Assembly (NCBI GenBank): GCA_964472545.1
Contig: CAYYNP010000144.1
Coordinates: 1-23,901, forward strand
Length of the DNA stretch: 23,901 bases
Direction: 5' to 3'
Source: CAYYNP01 sp964472545
Lineage (GTDB): Bacteria > Planctomycetota > Planctomycetia > Pirellulales > Thermoguttaceae
Shown in pieces: positions 1 to 8,498 of this stretch. The notes beneath the pieces were generated by a model. That model saw only the letters and a program-made list of their open reading frames with translations, had not been told where the DNA came from and did not search any database. The translations under genes were made by a program, and so were the position numbers. Within the stretch, counting starts at the first letter, position 1. Every line of letters starts with the position of its first letter.

Positions 1-18
1 AAGTCCCCCTCAAATGGT

Positions 19-74
19 CACCCACCACTCTCCACCCACCACTCTCCACCCACCACTCTCCACCCACCCGTCTC
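19..74. repeat. 14-bp minisatellite abutting a gene start
   Basis: Four head-to-tail copies of the 14-mer CACCCACCACTCTC lie at 19-32, 33-46, 47-60 and 61-74. The first three are identical and the fourth has two changes. The array ends four bases before the ATG of the methyltransferase, so it occupies the place where a ribosome binding site would be, and no purine-rich Shine-Dalgarno is visible. The pyrimidine-only bias (C, T and A, no G in the unit) is striking. It may be a slippage product. Confidence 0.9.
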
Positions 75-78
75 CCTC

Positions 79-903
79 ATGCAAACCCCCCAGTTCCAAC
101 TCCACGCCGACATCGAGCAGCGGCACTGGTGGTTCGTCGGAAGGCGGCGGATCATGCGGCGGCTGATCGAGGAGGTGGTAGCGCCGAGCCGGGAGGCGAC
201 CGTGGTGGACGTCGGCTGTGGGACGGGGGCGAATATCGCGGCGTTGGCCGACGGATATCGGTGCGTGGGGATCGACACGTCGGCCGAGGCGGTCGAGTTG
301 GCTCGACAGCGGTTTCCGGAAGTTCGGTTTCTGGTAGGGCGGGCACCGGAGGATCTCGGCGAGTTGATGCAGCAGGCCGACGTGCTGATGTTGATGGACG
401 TGTTGGAGCACGTTGACGACGATTTCGCGATGTTCTCCCAACTGGCCGCGGCGGCTGAGCCGGGCACCCATTTCCTGGTGACCGTGCCCGCCGACGAGTC
501 GCTCTGGAGCGAACACGACGAGTCGTTCGGCCACTACCGGCGTTACGACCGGCGGCGACTCGAGAGCGTTTGGGACGGGTTGCCGCTACGTCCGCTGATG
601 GTCTCGTATCTCAACGCCCGGCTGATGCCGCTGGTCAGACTGGTGCGGACGTGGAACCGGCGTCGCCGCCGAGCGTCCGGCCGAGCGGGCACCGATTTCT
701 GGATGCCCCATCGCCACCTGAACCATCTACTCGAAGGTCTCTTGGCGGGCGAAGCCAAGCGGATGATCGATCTGTTGCACGGACGACGACGCGACGGCGC
801 CCGATCGGGGTCGAGTCTGGTGGCGTTGCTGCGCCGCGAGCACGGGACGATCGACGTCCGCACGAAGCCGCCGGACCTTCCGCCCGATCGCCGGCAAGAT
901 TGA
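79..903 (+). CDS. class I SAM-dependent methyltransferase
   Basis: The 274-aa protein has the Rossmann-type methyltransferase signature. Motif I is VVDVGCGTG at residues 42-50, the acidic residue after the second strand is in GID (64-66), and motif MDVLEHVDDD sits at 106-115. Further on, GHYRRYDRRRLE (151-162) is typical of Methyltransf_11/23 proteins that act on lipids, glycans or small molecules; the substrate cannot be read from the sequence. No signal peptide or membrane helix is evident, so it should be cytoplasmic. The start is the first ATG of the frame, immediately after the 14-bp repeat array, and it has no clear ribosome binding site. It is convergent with the ExbD gene that follows, with only nine bases between the stop codons and no hairpin there. 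Confidence 0.85.
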   Translation: MQTPQFQLHADIEQRHWWFVGRRRIMRRLIEEVVAPSREATVVDVGCGTGANIAALADGYRCVGIDTSAEAVELARQRFPEVRFLVGRAPEDLGELMQQADVLMLMDVLEHVDDDFAMFSQLAAAAEPGTHFLVTVPADESLWSEHDESFGHYRRYDRRRLESVWDGLPLRPLMVSYLNARLMPLVRLVRTWNRRRRRASGRAGTDFWMPHRHLNHLLEGLLAGEAKRMIDLLHGRRRDGARSGSSLVALLRREHGTIDVRTKPPDLPPDRRQD

Positions 904-912
904 GCGTTCGGC

Positions 913-1440
913 TTACGGGTGTTTCGGCGGCGTCAGCTTGATCCGATCGGTCAGCCGGACGATTTGATCTTCGGCAACGTAGCCGGAAACGTGGGTCAGC
1001 GCCCGGACCACGTGCTCGTAACGCAATTGCGGATCGCAGTCCAACTCGACCTCGAGCATGGCTGCGTCGGGGACCGACGGCGCCAACGCGGGGCTGCCCT
1101 CGTCGCCCACGCAGAGGCGGACTTTGTGGCGCAGGTGGCCGAGGGGATCGCCTGCAAACGGTCCGGTTTGCCCGAGCGTTTCGTCGGCCCATTGGATGGC
1201 CAGCAGCCGGCCCCGGGCGTCGGCCCGCAGTCGGACCCGCACGTTCAGCGGGGCCGCCTTGATGGGGTCCAGGTCGCCGGCCGACGCGCGCGACATCTTC
1301 ACGTCGAAATTGCCCTCGGGAGCGGCGACCTGAAACGTGACGAGGAAGAACACCAACAGCAGGAAGACGACGTCGATCAGGGAGGTCATCTTGGCGGTAG
1401 CACTTTCGGCGTTGCGGCTTCGGCAACAGCGGATCTTCAT
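913..1440 (-). CDS. ExbD/TolR family protein (third copy)
   Basis: This 175-aa protein has a short basic cytoplasmic head, then one membrane helix at about residues 21-38 containing the ExbD proton-path aspartate in SLIDVVFLLLVFF (Asp23), followed by a periplasmic domain. In the family, ExbD/TolR assembles with an ExbB/TolQ pentamer and couples proton flow to mechanical work in the envelope. It is closely related to the copy at 1659-2183: both have a (A/S)PEG segment just after the helix and an almost identical VELDCDP(H/Q)LRY segment near the C-terminus, so they look like a recent duplication. GGAG stands seven bases before the ATG. A 218-bp gap separates it from the upstream copy, unlike the tight spacing of the other two, so it may have its own promoter. 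Confidence 0.9.
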   Translation of the reverse strand: MKIRCCRSRNAESATAKMTSLIDVVFLLLVFFLVTFQVAAPEGNFDVKMSRASAGDLDPIKAAPLNVRVRLRADARGRLLAIQWADETLGQTGPFAGDPLGHLRHKVRLCVGDEGSPALAPSVPDAAMLEVELDCDPQLRYEHVVRALTHVSGYVAEDQIVRLTDRIKLTPPKHP

Positions 1441-1658
1441 GGCTCTTCTCCTTCCGCGGGGACTTCAACGACGGCGCCGTTGCCGCCGTCGGTCGTTGCG
1501 TGTGCGCAGGGAATCTGCGCAAACCAATATGTGGAGGGATCGTATCACGGCGCACGTGCCGCACCGCGCGACCTGCACCGGGCAGAACTCTCGGTGCCGC
1601 AATACGGCGGCACCCTATTCGACCGCCGGCCGGCCCCACTTTCGAATGTTGACAAAGC
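1441..1658. other. 218-bp gap inside the ExbD series with a hairpin
   Basis: No gene was recognised here. It contains an 8-bp perfect inverted repeat, GGTGCCGC at 1593-1600 and GCGGCACC at 1607-1614, with a six-base loop. On the minus strand the hairpin lies about 45 bases after the stop codon of the ExbD gene at 1659-2183 and has no T-tract. It could lower read-through into the last ExbD gene or protect the upstream mRNA. Confidence 0.4.
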
Positions 1659-2183
1659 CTAGGACGGAGACGGCGGTTTGAACTTGATCTTGTTGATCAG
1701 CCGAACAGGCTCCTCCTGTCCCTTATCGATGTATCCGGAGATGTGCGTGATCGCCTTGATAACGTGCTGATATCTCAGATGCGGATCGCAGTCGAGCTCG
1801 ACTTCTACGGCTTCGGCCATGAGGGCGGTGGCTTCGGGGCCTCGATCGTCGTGGACGAACTCCATCGCTTTGGACGTGAGGTGCTCGAACGGCCGCCCTT
1901 GGAAGTTGCCGGTGCCCATCTTCTCGCCGCCCCACTTCACGCCGGCCAGGCCGCCGTTGGCCTTCGCGCGGAGTTCGACGATCGCGATCATCGGCTCGTC
2001 GTCGTCCGGCAGGCCTTCGCTGGGGGCAGCCCGGGGCATCTTGATGTTGAAGTCGCCCTCGGGGCTGACGACCTTGAACGTCATGATGAAGAAGACCAGC
2101 AGTTGGAAGACGATGTCGATCATCGGCGTCATCTGCAATTCGATCTCTTCATCGCCGTGGCGTTGAACGTTGCGGACTTTCAT
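1659..2183 (-). CDS. ExbD/TolR family protein (second copy)
   Basis: This 174-aa protein has the ExbD layout: an N-terminal cytoplasmic stretch of about 18 residues, a membrane helix at about 20-38 with the key aspartate in PMIDIVFQLLVFF (Asp23), then a periplasmic domain. The C-terminal part VELDCDPHLRY followed by an AITHISGY segment matches the copy at 913-1440 closely. The gene begins 15 bases after the preceding ExbD gene, so the two are surely co-transcribed. The ribosome binding site is weak. Its role is inferred from the family: a stator subunit of a proton-driven complex with the ExbB/TolQ protein encoded upstream. Confidence 0.92.
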   Translation of the reverse strand: MKVRNVQRHGDEEIELQMTPMIDIVFQLLVFFIMTFKVVSPEGDFNIKMPRAAPSEGLPDDDEPMIAIVELRAKANGGLAGVKWGGEKMGTGNFQGRPFEHLTSKAMEFVHDDRGPEATALMAEAVEVELDCDPHLRYQHVIKAITHISGYIDKGQEEPVRLINKIKFKPPSPS

Positions 2184-2198
2184 CGTAAAGCGTGCTCG

Positions 2199-2681
2199 CT
2201 ATCGTTGTTTCTGGTGTTTCGCGCGCAGCGCAAAGATCTGGAAGCCGGTCTTTTGGCACTCCTGAATCACCTTTTGTACGGTGCCGGTCCGTGCGTCTTT
2301 ATCGGCGCGGATGATGACCGTGGTGTTCGAAACGCTACCGCGAGTCTCGATCACTTCCTTGTTGCGCAAGAGCAAACGGTACAATCCGTTGTTGGGCTGA
2401 TCGAGATCATCGAGGGTCGTCTGATACGGTCCGAGGATCGCCACGGCCTTGCCGCTGCGGCCTTCCTCGGGCGTGGTAATCTGCAGCGTGATCGACGACT
2501 CCAGCGTCTCCTCGGGCGGCTTGGCCAACTCGCTCGACGGCAACCTGATCTTCTGATTCTGATCGGCTTCCGAGAAGTTGATCACCACCATGAAGAAGGC
2601 GATCAACTGAAAGGTCATGTCGATCATCGGCGTCATGTCGCCTTGGGCGGCTTTGGCCCGTCTGCGTTCTTGGAGTCGCAT
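2199..2681 (-). CDS. ExbD/TolR family protein (first copy, divergent)
   Basis: This 160-aa protein has a very basic head (MRLQERRRAKA), a membrane helix at about 18-36 carrying the conserved aspartate in PMIDMTFQLIAFF (Asp21), and a periplasmic part ending in a KVIQECQKTGF-type helix, which is the usual ExbD C-terminal fold. It lacks the VELDCDP segment shared by the other two copies and is clearly a different paralogue. It follows the ExbB/TolQ gene by 75 bp. Three ExbD genes for one ExbB gene suggest mixed ExbD dimers, or alternative partners for one channel. Confidence 0.92.
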   Translation of the reverse strand: MRLQERRRAKAAQGDMTPMIDMTFQLIAFFMVVINFSEADQNQKIRLPSSELAKPPEETLESSITLQITTPEEGRSGKAVAILGPYQTTLDDLDQPNNGLYRLLLRNKEVIETRGSVSNTTVIIRADKDARTGTVQKVIQECQKTGFQIFALRAKHQKQR

Positions 2682-2756
2682 GAGTGAGTCGTCTCGAGGC
2701 GTGGTGATCGGCCCAGTGGGAGTTCCCAGTCTGTGTGCCCTCGGGGGCGTCTACTT

Positions 2757-3587
2757 CTACTTCTTCTTGGCGCCGCCGGCACCGACGTTCTGGAAGCGGC
2801 TCATCAACCCTTCGCTGAGGATGCCCACCTCCAGCACCAACCGCTGCACGCGGTTGCGCAGGATGTTGAAGGCGGCGATGGCCGGAATGGCGATCACCAG
2901 CCCCACCAGTGTGGTGAACAGGGCCGTGGAGATCTTCAGGGCCAACTGCTGCGGGTCGGGGCCCGCACCGCTGGTAACGGCCAATACCTCGAAGGCCCCG
3001 ATCATACCCTGGACCGTTCCCATCAGCCCGATCATCGGGCTGACGGCGCCGATCAGGGCCATATAGCTCAGCCGGTGTTCCAGCTTCATGTTCTCTTCTT
3101 CGCCGACTTCCTGCATCGCCTCGATCGCCTGCCCGTAGCCGGACTGCAGTTTGGCCAGGCCGGCCGAGAGGACTTGGCCGAGGAACGACTCGTCGTTCTT
3201 GGCCATCTCGTAGGCCTCCTGATAGCGCTTCTCGTTTAGATGCGCCTCGAACCCTTCGACCAACGCCACCGGGACGATGTTCTCGCGCCGGGCGGTCAGC
3301 AGGTTCATCACGAACAGGGCGACCAGCGTGAACGAGATCGCCAGAAAGACCGGAGTGTAAAACCACCCCAAGGCCGTGAAGATCCATTCCAGCCGGCTCA
3401 TCTCATCGTCCGAATCGGAGGAACTCTCTTCGGTCGATTCGTCCGTCGACTCCTCAGTGACTTCTTGGGCCACCGCGGCCGGTGTGTCGACCAGGGTGAC
3501 GTAGGAGAAGACGGCCAGGATTCCGAAAAAGAACCACATGGCAAGTAAACAGGTTCCCAACCGTCCTAACATGGACCGATTCCGCAT
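2757..3587 (-). CDS. MotA/TolQ/ExbB proton channel family protein
   Basis: The 276-aa protein has an N-terminal hydrophobic signal (about residues 11-33) with a likely cleavage site after AVA at 38-40, an acidic Ser/Glu/Asp-rich stretch (41-63), then three membrane helices at about 74-96, 175-197 and 218-240. The segment SPMIGLMGTVQGMIGAF (183-199) and the following LFTTLVGLVIAIPA are the diagnostic MotA_ExbB core lining the channel. GGAGG stands five bases before the ATG, so the start is secure. The protein should form the inner-membrane channel with the ExbD proteins encoded directly downstream. A cleavable leader and an acidic extracytoplasmic tail before the first helix are additions to the classical E. 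coli ExbB plan. No TonB, TolA or Pal gene is in the window. Confidence 0.93.
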   Translation of the reverse strand: MRNRSMLGRLGTCLLAMWFFFGILAVFSYVTLVDTPAAVAQEVTEESTDESTEESSSDSDDEMSRLEWIFTALGWFYTPVFLAISFTLVALFVMNLLTARRENIVPVALVEGFEAHLNEKRYQEAYEMAKNDESFLGQVLSAGLAKLQSGYGQAIEAMQEVGEEENMKLEHRLSYMALIGAVSPMIGLMGTVQGMIGAFEVLAVTSGAGPDPQQLALKISTALFTTLVGLVIAIPAIAAFNILRNRVQRLVLEVGILSEGLMSRFQNVGAGGAKKK

Positions 3588-3719
3588 TGTGACCTCCGAA
3601 CTCGATAAGCGATAAAGTGTTTCGTTGACTTTCGATATGCTTCGGGAGGCGCGGACCCCCCAAAAACTCTAGTGTACTTGGGCGAACCCGGCGGCGTAAA
3701 GCACCTAATGGGCCGATTT

Positions 3720-3743
3720 CCCCGGACCGGCCGCTCTCCGGGG
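3720..3743 (-). terminator. possible hairpin after the 353-aa gene
   Basis: CCCCGGA (3720-3726) and TCCGGGG (3737-3743) form a perfect 7-bp stem with a ten-base loop, starting 16 bases after the stop codon of the 353-aa gene on the minus strand. No T-run follows, so it is at best a weak terminator or an mRNA-stabilising hairpin inside the operon, upstream of the ExbB/TolQ gene. Confidence 0.3.
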
Positions 3744-3759
3744 CACTCTTGTGGATCAG

Positions 3760-4821
3760 CTAAGACCCCCCCTGCGTGTTCCAGCGGCTGTTCGGGTACC
3801 GGTCGCGAAGGATCGTGCGGCAGCGGGTCGCCCGCTCGTCCTTGGCCATCTCCTGCCAAAGGCCGGCCAGGTTGGCCAGGGCTTCGGCGTGGGCGTCCGG
3901 TACGGTGAAGTAGAGCACGTCGACGTGAAGGAAGGCGATCAGGGCCTCCTTCTTCTTTCCCGCGGCCTTCAGTGCCGTGCCCAGCGTATTGTACGACCGG
4001 GCGTGCAACACGGCGTCTTCCGGATCGGCGTTGGCGATGATCGCCTTCACGTCGGTGACGGCCTTTTGCGGGTCGGCCGCCACGTCGCAACGTGCGATGC
4101 CGAGCTGGGCCGCCATCTTTTGCGTTTGGGTCAGCGGGTCCTGGCCGGGCATGGCAACAACCGCCTGGAAGGTCTTTCGGGCGTCGTCCATGAGGTTCTG
4201 GGCAAGCTGCGCCCTGCCGGTGGCCACCAGGCCCTTCATCTTGTAGTCGGGCCACGGCGCGTTGACAAGTTGGTTGTAATAGGCCGTGGCCAGCGGGTAG
4301 TCGCGGAGAGTCATCATCAGGTCCGCCGCCACCTCACAGGCCTCCAGATAGTGATAACTACCCTGGCCGTCCTTGCTTCCCACGAACGCAACCAGGGCGT
4401 CCTTGGCCGCCGTGGCATCGTGCTGCGCGCTGCCGCTGAGTGCCAGTTTCGCCGTGCAGAGTGCCTTGAAGAACACGATGTCTTGAGCGATTCTCGGGTT
4501 GCGTGCGATCACGTTGGCACTGCTTGTCTCCACCGTAGCGAACGTCTTCAAGGCGTCTTCGTAGCGGCCGTTAAGCACGTCCTCGCGGGCCCGCCGCAAC
4601 GACGACGGTTCGTCGTCGAAGTAGATGGTCACGATCTCGTTGACCTGTACGTCGATCGCAACCGCGGCCCCGGGTTTGGTCGTCTTGACCACGTAGGGGT
4701 TGATCGCCGTGATGTTGCAGGTGATCGAACCCGAGTGCGTTTTGACCGTATCGAACGCCCGGCCGGCACTGGCCGTCGCCAGGCAGAGGCCGACCGCGAT
4801 CAGACAACTGCGGGGTTTCAT
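3760..4821 (-). CDS. secreted small-barrel plus TPR-like protein
   Basis: This 353-aa protein begins with a signal peptide (MKPRSCLIAVGLCLATASA, cleavage near residues 18-22). Residues 23-68 look like a small beta barrel (DTVKTHSGSITCNITAINP, then VNEIVTIYFDDEP). The rest, from about 75 onward, is helical with TPR-like units such as GRYEDALKTF, YPLATAYYNQLV and GKKKEALIAF. AGGAG stands close upstream of the ATG, supporting this start. It lies between the large TPR gene and the ExbB gene on the same strand, so it is probably a periplasmic partner of the ExbB/ExbD complex. No catalytic motif is seen. The exact function is unknown; a scaffold role is inference from the TPR-like region and the operon. 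Confidence 0.8.
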   Translation of the reverse strand: MKPRSCLIAVGLCLATASAGRAFDTVKTHSGSITCNITAINPYVVKTTKPGAAVAIDVQVNEIVTIYFDDEPSSLRRAREDVLNGRYEDALKTFATVETSSANVIARNPRIAQDIVFFKALCTAKLALSGSAQHDATAAKDALVAFVGSKDGQGSYHYLEACEVAADLMMTLRDYPLATAYYNQLVNAPWPDYKMKGLVATGRAQLAQNLMDDARKTFQAVVAMPGQDPLTQTQKMAAQLGIARCDVAADPQKAVTDVKAIIANADPEDAVLHARSYNTLGTALKAAGKKKEALIAFLHVDVLYFTVPDAHAEALANLAGLWQEMAKDERATRCRTILRDRYPNSRWNTQGGS

Positions 4822-4902
4822 GGCATTCTCCTTTGCTAATCTCGCAACGCGCGTTCTATCGTTTCAAATGTTCGGGGCTGACGGGCCGAGACCGCCAAAG
4901 GC

Positions 4903-7900
4903 TTACTCGGCCGACGTAATGTCCGTTGGTGGATCGTCCGGATCCGTCTCTTCGGGAGGATCGGGCGGCGGTGCCGGCGGCAGTCCTTCCGGGCTATCTT
5001 GCCCTAGCGACTGGCGGATTTCCAACAGCAGGGCATTGTACTTCGGATACCACTCAGGTCCGCCCATCCTCGGGTAGATGCGGTTGACGACCATGATGTC
5101 CTTGTCGGCCTGGGTGTAGTATTTCTCGCGGTCGGCCTCGGTCTTCTTGGTCTTACCCAACTCGTAGCGGCAGACGGCCAGGTTGTAGCGGGCCTTGTGC
5201 AACACGTCGGCGAACTTGTCGTGTCCGGTAACGCGGCGGGCGAGCAATCCCCAGCCCCAGATCTGTTCGTGGGTGCTGCTGCCCTTGATCGCTTCGCCGT
5301 ACATCGCGGCCGTCTCGTCGTTGAGCCCACCCCATTCCTGGTAGGCCATAGCGGCTTCGACCTGCAAGTCGAGCATCGCCTCGCGGGTCTTGAGGATTGC
5401 CGCGATGATGGCGATGGCCTCTTGGTAATTGCCCAGCTTCCGCAGGCACCGCGACTGGCGGACGCGAATCGGCACGTCGGCGTTCGCCGGCGCGTTGAGA
5501 CTCGGATCGTCGAGCCGCTGGAGGAGACCCCCGTAGATATCGGCCGCGGCCTGGTAGTACTCCTTGGCTTCGTCCGGTGGCGCCTCGCCCTCGGTAGTCA
5601 TGTCGTCGCCGAGACTGATGAACGTCTGGGCCACCCAGTTGAGCGACCCGAAGCTGTTGCCCTGTTCACGCTGGGCGATCCCGTCCAAGAAGAGCTTGAA
5701 ACCGCGGGAGACGGCCGCCGCCTCTTCGACCTTGTCTTCCGCCCGCAATCGCTCGAGCAGGCTTTGCAACTGGAGCCCCAGGGCGATATAGATCCGGGTC
5801 AGCGTTTCGCCGGCGGCCGGGTCGTCACTGCTGTTGACCTGATCCTCCAGCGCGGCCATCGTCTGCTTGGCCCGCTCCAGATCCTGGATGCCCACGTACG
5901 CCCGAAGCGCCGCCTTGTAGGTCTCGACGTGGAACTTCTCGCGCTCGGTGGCCGGGTGGGGCGGATCCATGGCGACCAGCACCATCGGCCCGATCTTCTT
6001 GTCGTCGAGCAAATCGACCGCCTTCTGCGGCTGCCCCACGTCGACGTTGATCTGCGCCAACGACAGCACGGCGGCCAACAGCGGGTAGGTCAACTCCTCG
6101 CCTGCGTCGACCGGTTTGCGCATCCGCGCGATCCCGTCCGACATGATCTTCTGGGCGTCGGTCACCAGGGAGTCCAATTCCGCACGGGTCTGGTCCAGCG
6201 CGGTCTTCATCGCGCCGAGTTCCGTCGGGTCGGCGTCGGCCTCCTTCATCTTCGCGAGATACGCCTTGTTGGCCTTCTGATGCTCGCGCGAGAGCGAGAG
6301 GTAATTCCCCCAGAGCTTCTGGCCAATATTCAGTTCGACGGCCCCGCGGTTGGGGTTTTCTTCCGAGAGGTTTTTCAGGTCTTCCTGCGCCTTGGCCAGG
6401 TCGTCTTCGTTGATCGCCTTGTTGATCAACATCATCCAGGCCTTGTCGGCGACGGGTTTGCCCTGCCAGCGCTCGATGACGAACTGCGACAGGTTGCCGG
6501 TGGCGTCGCTGAGGAATTGGGTTTCGTCGGTGAGTTGGTCGACCCGGGTAGTGAGTTGCTCGAGTTCTGCCTGCGTAAGCGGGGCCGCGGCGTCCGATTG
6601 GGCGTCTTTCAAGTCGGCCTGGGCCTGCCGCAACTCGCCGGTGGTGGTGCTCAGCAGACCGGCATACGCGGCCATGGCGATCTCCGCGCCTTGTTGTCCG
6701 CCGGTACCGGCAGGGTAGCGCCGGGCGACGAACTCGCCGGCCACCATCGCCTCGTACAAGTCGCCCGACATGTAGTGCAAATACGCCAAGTAGTAGCGAA
6801 GTACGTTGACCTCGTCGATCGGCGCCGTCGGCGGACGCAATTTCAGCGCCAGGCGATAGAACTCGATGGCGTCGATGCGGGCCTTCTCGATCGCGTCGGC
6901 CGGCAGGTCGGGGTTGGTGACCTGGCGCAACGCCTCGAGGCCACGATCGCGGGCTTCCTCGAAGGTGGTTGGCGGCGGCAGGTCTCCTTCCTCCGGAAAA
7001 CCGCTGCGGGCCAGCGCCTCCTTCGCCCGCTTACCCCATTCGCTCCGCGTGGCGGCCACTGACTTGAAGAGCCTCTTGGCTTCCGCCAAGTAGCGCTTCT
7101 TGTCGCTCTCCTTGGTCCCCTGCTTCATCGCCGAGTAGTACTTCACGTCGCCGATGGTGTACTGGATTCCCAACCCCGCCTCACTCATCGCGTCGTCGGG
7201 CCGGGCCAGCTTGTCCCACTGCTGATAGATCTCAACGGCCTTCTCGTAGCCTTTGCCCTTCTGCTGCATGCACGTCTCCAAGTACAGCAGCGTGGTCTTG
7301 TTTCTCAAAATACGAAACGTCCGCGGGTCCTCTTCCGTTTCCAGGAACAGGTCGTCAAACGCGTCGTAGGCCTTGGTGTAGTATTCGTCGGCCTTGTCCT
7401 TGACCACCAACGCCAGTTCCTTGTAGCAGCGGCCTTCCCAGAGGTGGCCGTACAGCCCGCCGCCGTAAGTCGGGTACTTCCGGAACATCTCGGCGTAAGC
7501 GGCCGCCGCATCGGTGAGATTCTTGACGTTTTCGGCGCTGCCGTCCGGATAGGTCTTCGACACCCGGTAGAGCATCGTGGCCAACGCCAGACGGGTCTGC
7601 AGCAAGTCTTGCCGGGCCTGGTCGCGCTCGGCGTATTTGTCCGGCTCCGTGTTCTCGTCGATCAACTCGGGGAACTTCTTCAGCGCCTCGACGAGCGTGG
7701 TCTCTAGGGTCTTGAACTGCTTTCCGGCGTCCTCATAGAGTTTCCGGGCTTCGTCGAGGAGTTGCTTCTTCTCGTCCGGCGCCTTGCCCGGCTTCATCGC
7801 CTGCTCGGCCAGAATGTTCCCCCGCTCGGCCAGCAAATCGGCCAACTTACTGCTGGCGCCGGGTGCGAGTTTATGGGTGGGGTGATCCTTGAGAAACTTC

Positions 7901-8217
7901 TCGAATTTCAACCGCGCATCGGCCAGAAGTTGCTCGCGGTCGGCCACCACGCGGCCGGCCTGGGCGGCCTGAAACAACGTCACGCCCGCCTCGTAGTCGA
8001 TCGAGTCCTTGAACTCCTGGTCGACCATCGGGCTGGTACGCATCAACTCGAGATACTCCAGCGCCGTGTCGTAGTAGCGAAACTGGCCTTCCGGGTCGCG
8101 CAGGCGTTCGAGAAACTTGCGCGCTTCTTCCGCGCCGCGTCCGGTGGTGGCAAAGAGGCAACATCCGGCCGCTACCCATCCACACAGCAGCCAACGGCAC
8201 CATCTAGCACGTTTCAT
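4903..8217 (-). CDS. large exported TPR-like scaffold protein
   Basis: This 1104-aa protein starts with a signal peptide (MKRARWCRWLLCGWVAAGCC, alternative cleavage near GRGA-EE at about 27-30; the AAGC may be a poor lipobox). The remainder is almost wholly helical, with many TPR/Sel1-like units (for example EARKLYEDAGKQFKTLE, AKRLFKSVAATRSEW, GNYQEAIAIIAAILKTREA). A Pro/Asp/Glu-rich tail ends the protein. The frame stays open to an ATG at 8382, but the ATG at 8217 is preferred: GAGG precedes it by nine bases, a signal peptide follows at once, and the upstream stretch is a 15-bp tandem repeat. It is the first gene of the TPR-ExbB-ExbD set, with about 80 bp to the next gene. Likely periplasmic, mediating protein contacts. 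Confidence 0.8.
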   Translation of the reverse strand: MKRARWCRWLLCGWVAAGCCLFATTGRGAEEARKFLERLRDPEGQFRYYDTALEYLELMRTSPMVDQEFKDSIDYEAGVTLFQAAQAGRVVADREQLLADARLKFEKFLKDHPTHKLAPGASSKLADLLAERGNILAEQAMKPGKAPDEKKQLLDEARKLYEDAGKQFKTLETTLVEALKKFPELIDENTEPDKYAERDQARQDLLQTRLALATMLYRVSKTYPDGSAENVKNLTDAAAAYAEMFRKYPTYGGGLYGHLWEGRCYKELALVVKDKADEYYTKAYDAFDDLFLETEEDPRTFRILRNKTTLLYLETCMQQKGKGYEKAVEIYQQWDKLARPDDAMSEAGLGIQYTIGDVKYYSAMKQGTKESDKKRYLAEAKRLFKSVAATRSEWGKRAKEALARSGFPEEGDLPPPTTFEEARDRGLEALRQVTNPDLPADAIEKARIDAIEFYRLALKLRPPTAPIDEVNVLRYYLAYLHYMSGDLYEAMVAGEFVARRYPAGTGGQQGAEIAMAAYAGLLSTTTGELRQAQADLKDAQSDAAAPLTQAELEQLTTRVDQLTDETQFLSDATGNLSQFVIERWQGKPVADKAWMMLINKAINEDDLAKAQEDLKNLSEENPNRGAVELNIGQKLWGNYLSLSREHQKANKAYLAKMKEADADPTELGAMKTALDQTRAELDSLVTDAQKIMSDGIARMRKPVDAGEELTYPLLAAVLSLAQINVDVGQPQKAVDLLDDKKIGPMVLVAMDPPHPATEREKFHVETYKAALRAYVGIQDLERAKQTMAALEDQVNSSDDPAAGETLTRIYIALGLQLQSLLERLRAEDKVEEAAAVSRGFKLFLDGIAQREQGNSFGSLNWVAQTFISLGDDMTTEGEAPPDEAKEYYQAAADIYGGLLQRLDDPSLNAPANADVPIRVRQSRCLRKLGNYQEAIAIIAAILKTREAMLDLQVEAAMAYQEWGGLNDETAAMYGEAIKGSSTHEQIWGWGLLARRVTGHDKFADVLHKARYNLAVCRYELGKTKKTEADREKYYTQADKDIMVVNRIYPRMGGPEWYPKYNALLLEIRQSLGQDSPEGLPPAPPPDPPEETDPDDPPTDITSAE

Positions 8218-8250
8218 CGCTAAATCCCTCGATCGGTCCGGGTTCCTACT

Positions 8251-8325
8251 CGGGCAAATCACGCTCGGGCAAATCACGCTCGGGTATATCACGCACGGGT
8301 ATATTACAGTCGGGCAAATTACGAT
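8251..8325. repeat. 15-bp tandem repeat, five units
   Basis: Five consecutive 15-bp units based on CGGGCAAATCACGCT lie at 8251-8265, 8266-8280, 8281-8295, 8296-8310 and 8311-8325. The first two are identical and the others differ mainly by CAAAT to TATAT and by the last bases. The array is 33 bases upstream of the chosen start of the 1104-aa protein. Because 15 is a multiple of three, it would encode a VIxPx pentapeptide repeat if the longer N-terminus were used. The rest of the 8218-8498 gap holds no recognisable gene. Confidence 0.9.
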
Positions 8326-8498
8326 CCGCATCTTTGGCGCACGATCCGGCCGCCCGGCAGGGCCGGCAATCGCGTGCCGCAAACGACGATATTCTTGCCG
8401 GTCGGGTTCCGGAGCCGCCCGGTAGGGAAGGTTGCTCGACTATCGAATCGTCTTTTGTAACGGCTGTGGAGGTCACACACAATCCCCCTCGGCGGGGC

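Noticed and set aside
635..1639. Minus-strand frame of 334 codons overlapping the methyltransferase and ExbD
   Set aside because: Arg/Pro-rich, no motif, overlaps two well-supported genes in other frames.
5197..7062. Plus-strand open frame of 621 codons opposite the large TPR gene
   Set aside because: Composition rich in Arg, Gly, Leu, Val and Gln, with no domain, signal peptide or ribosome binding site. It is the antisense shadow of a helical repeat protein.
8251..8325. CRISPR-like array
   Set aside because: Units are head-to-tail with no spacers, and no cas genes are present; it is a simple tandem repeat.
8484..8497. CCCC/GGGG stem just after the VWA stop codon as a terminator
   Set aside because: Only four base pairs and no T-run; too weak to call.
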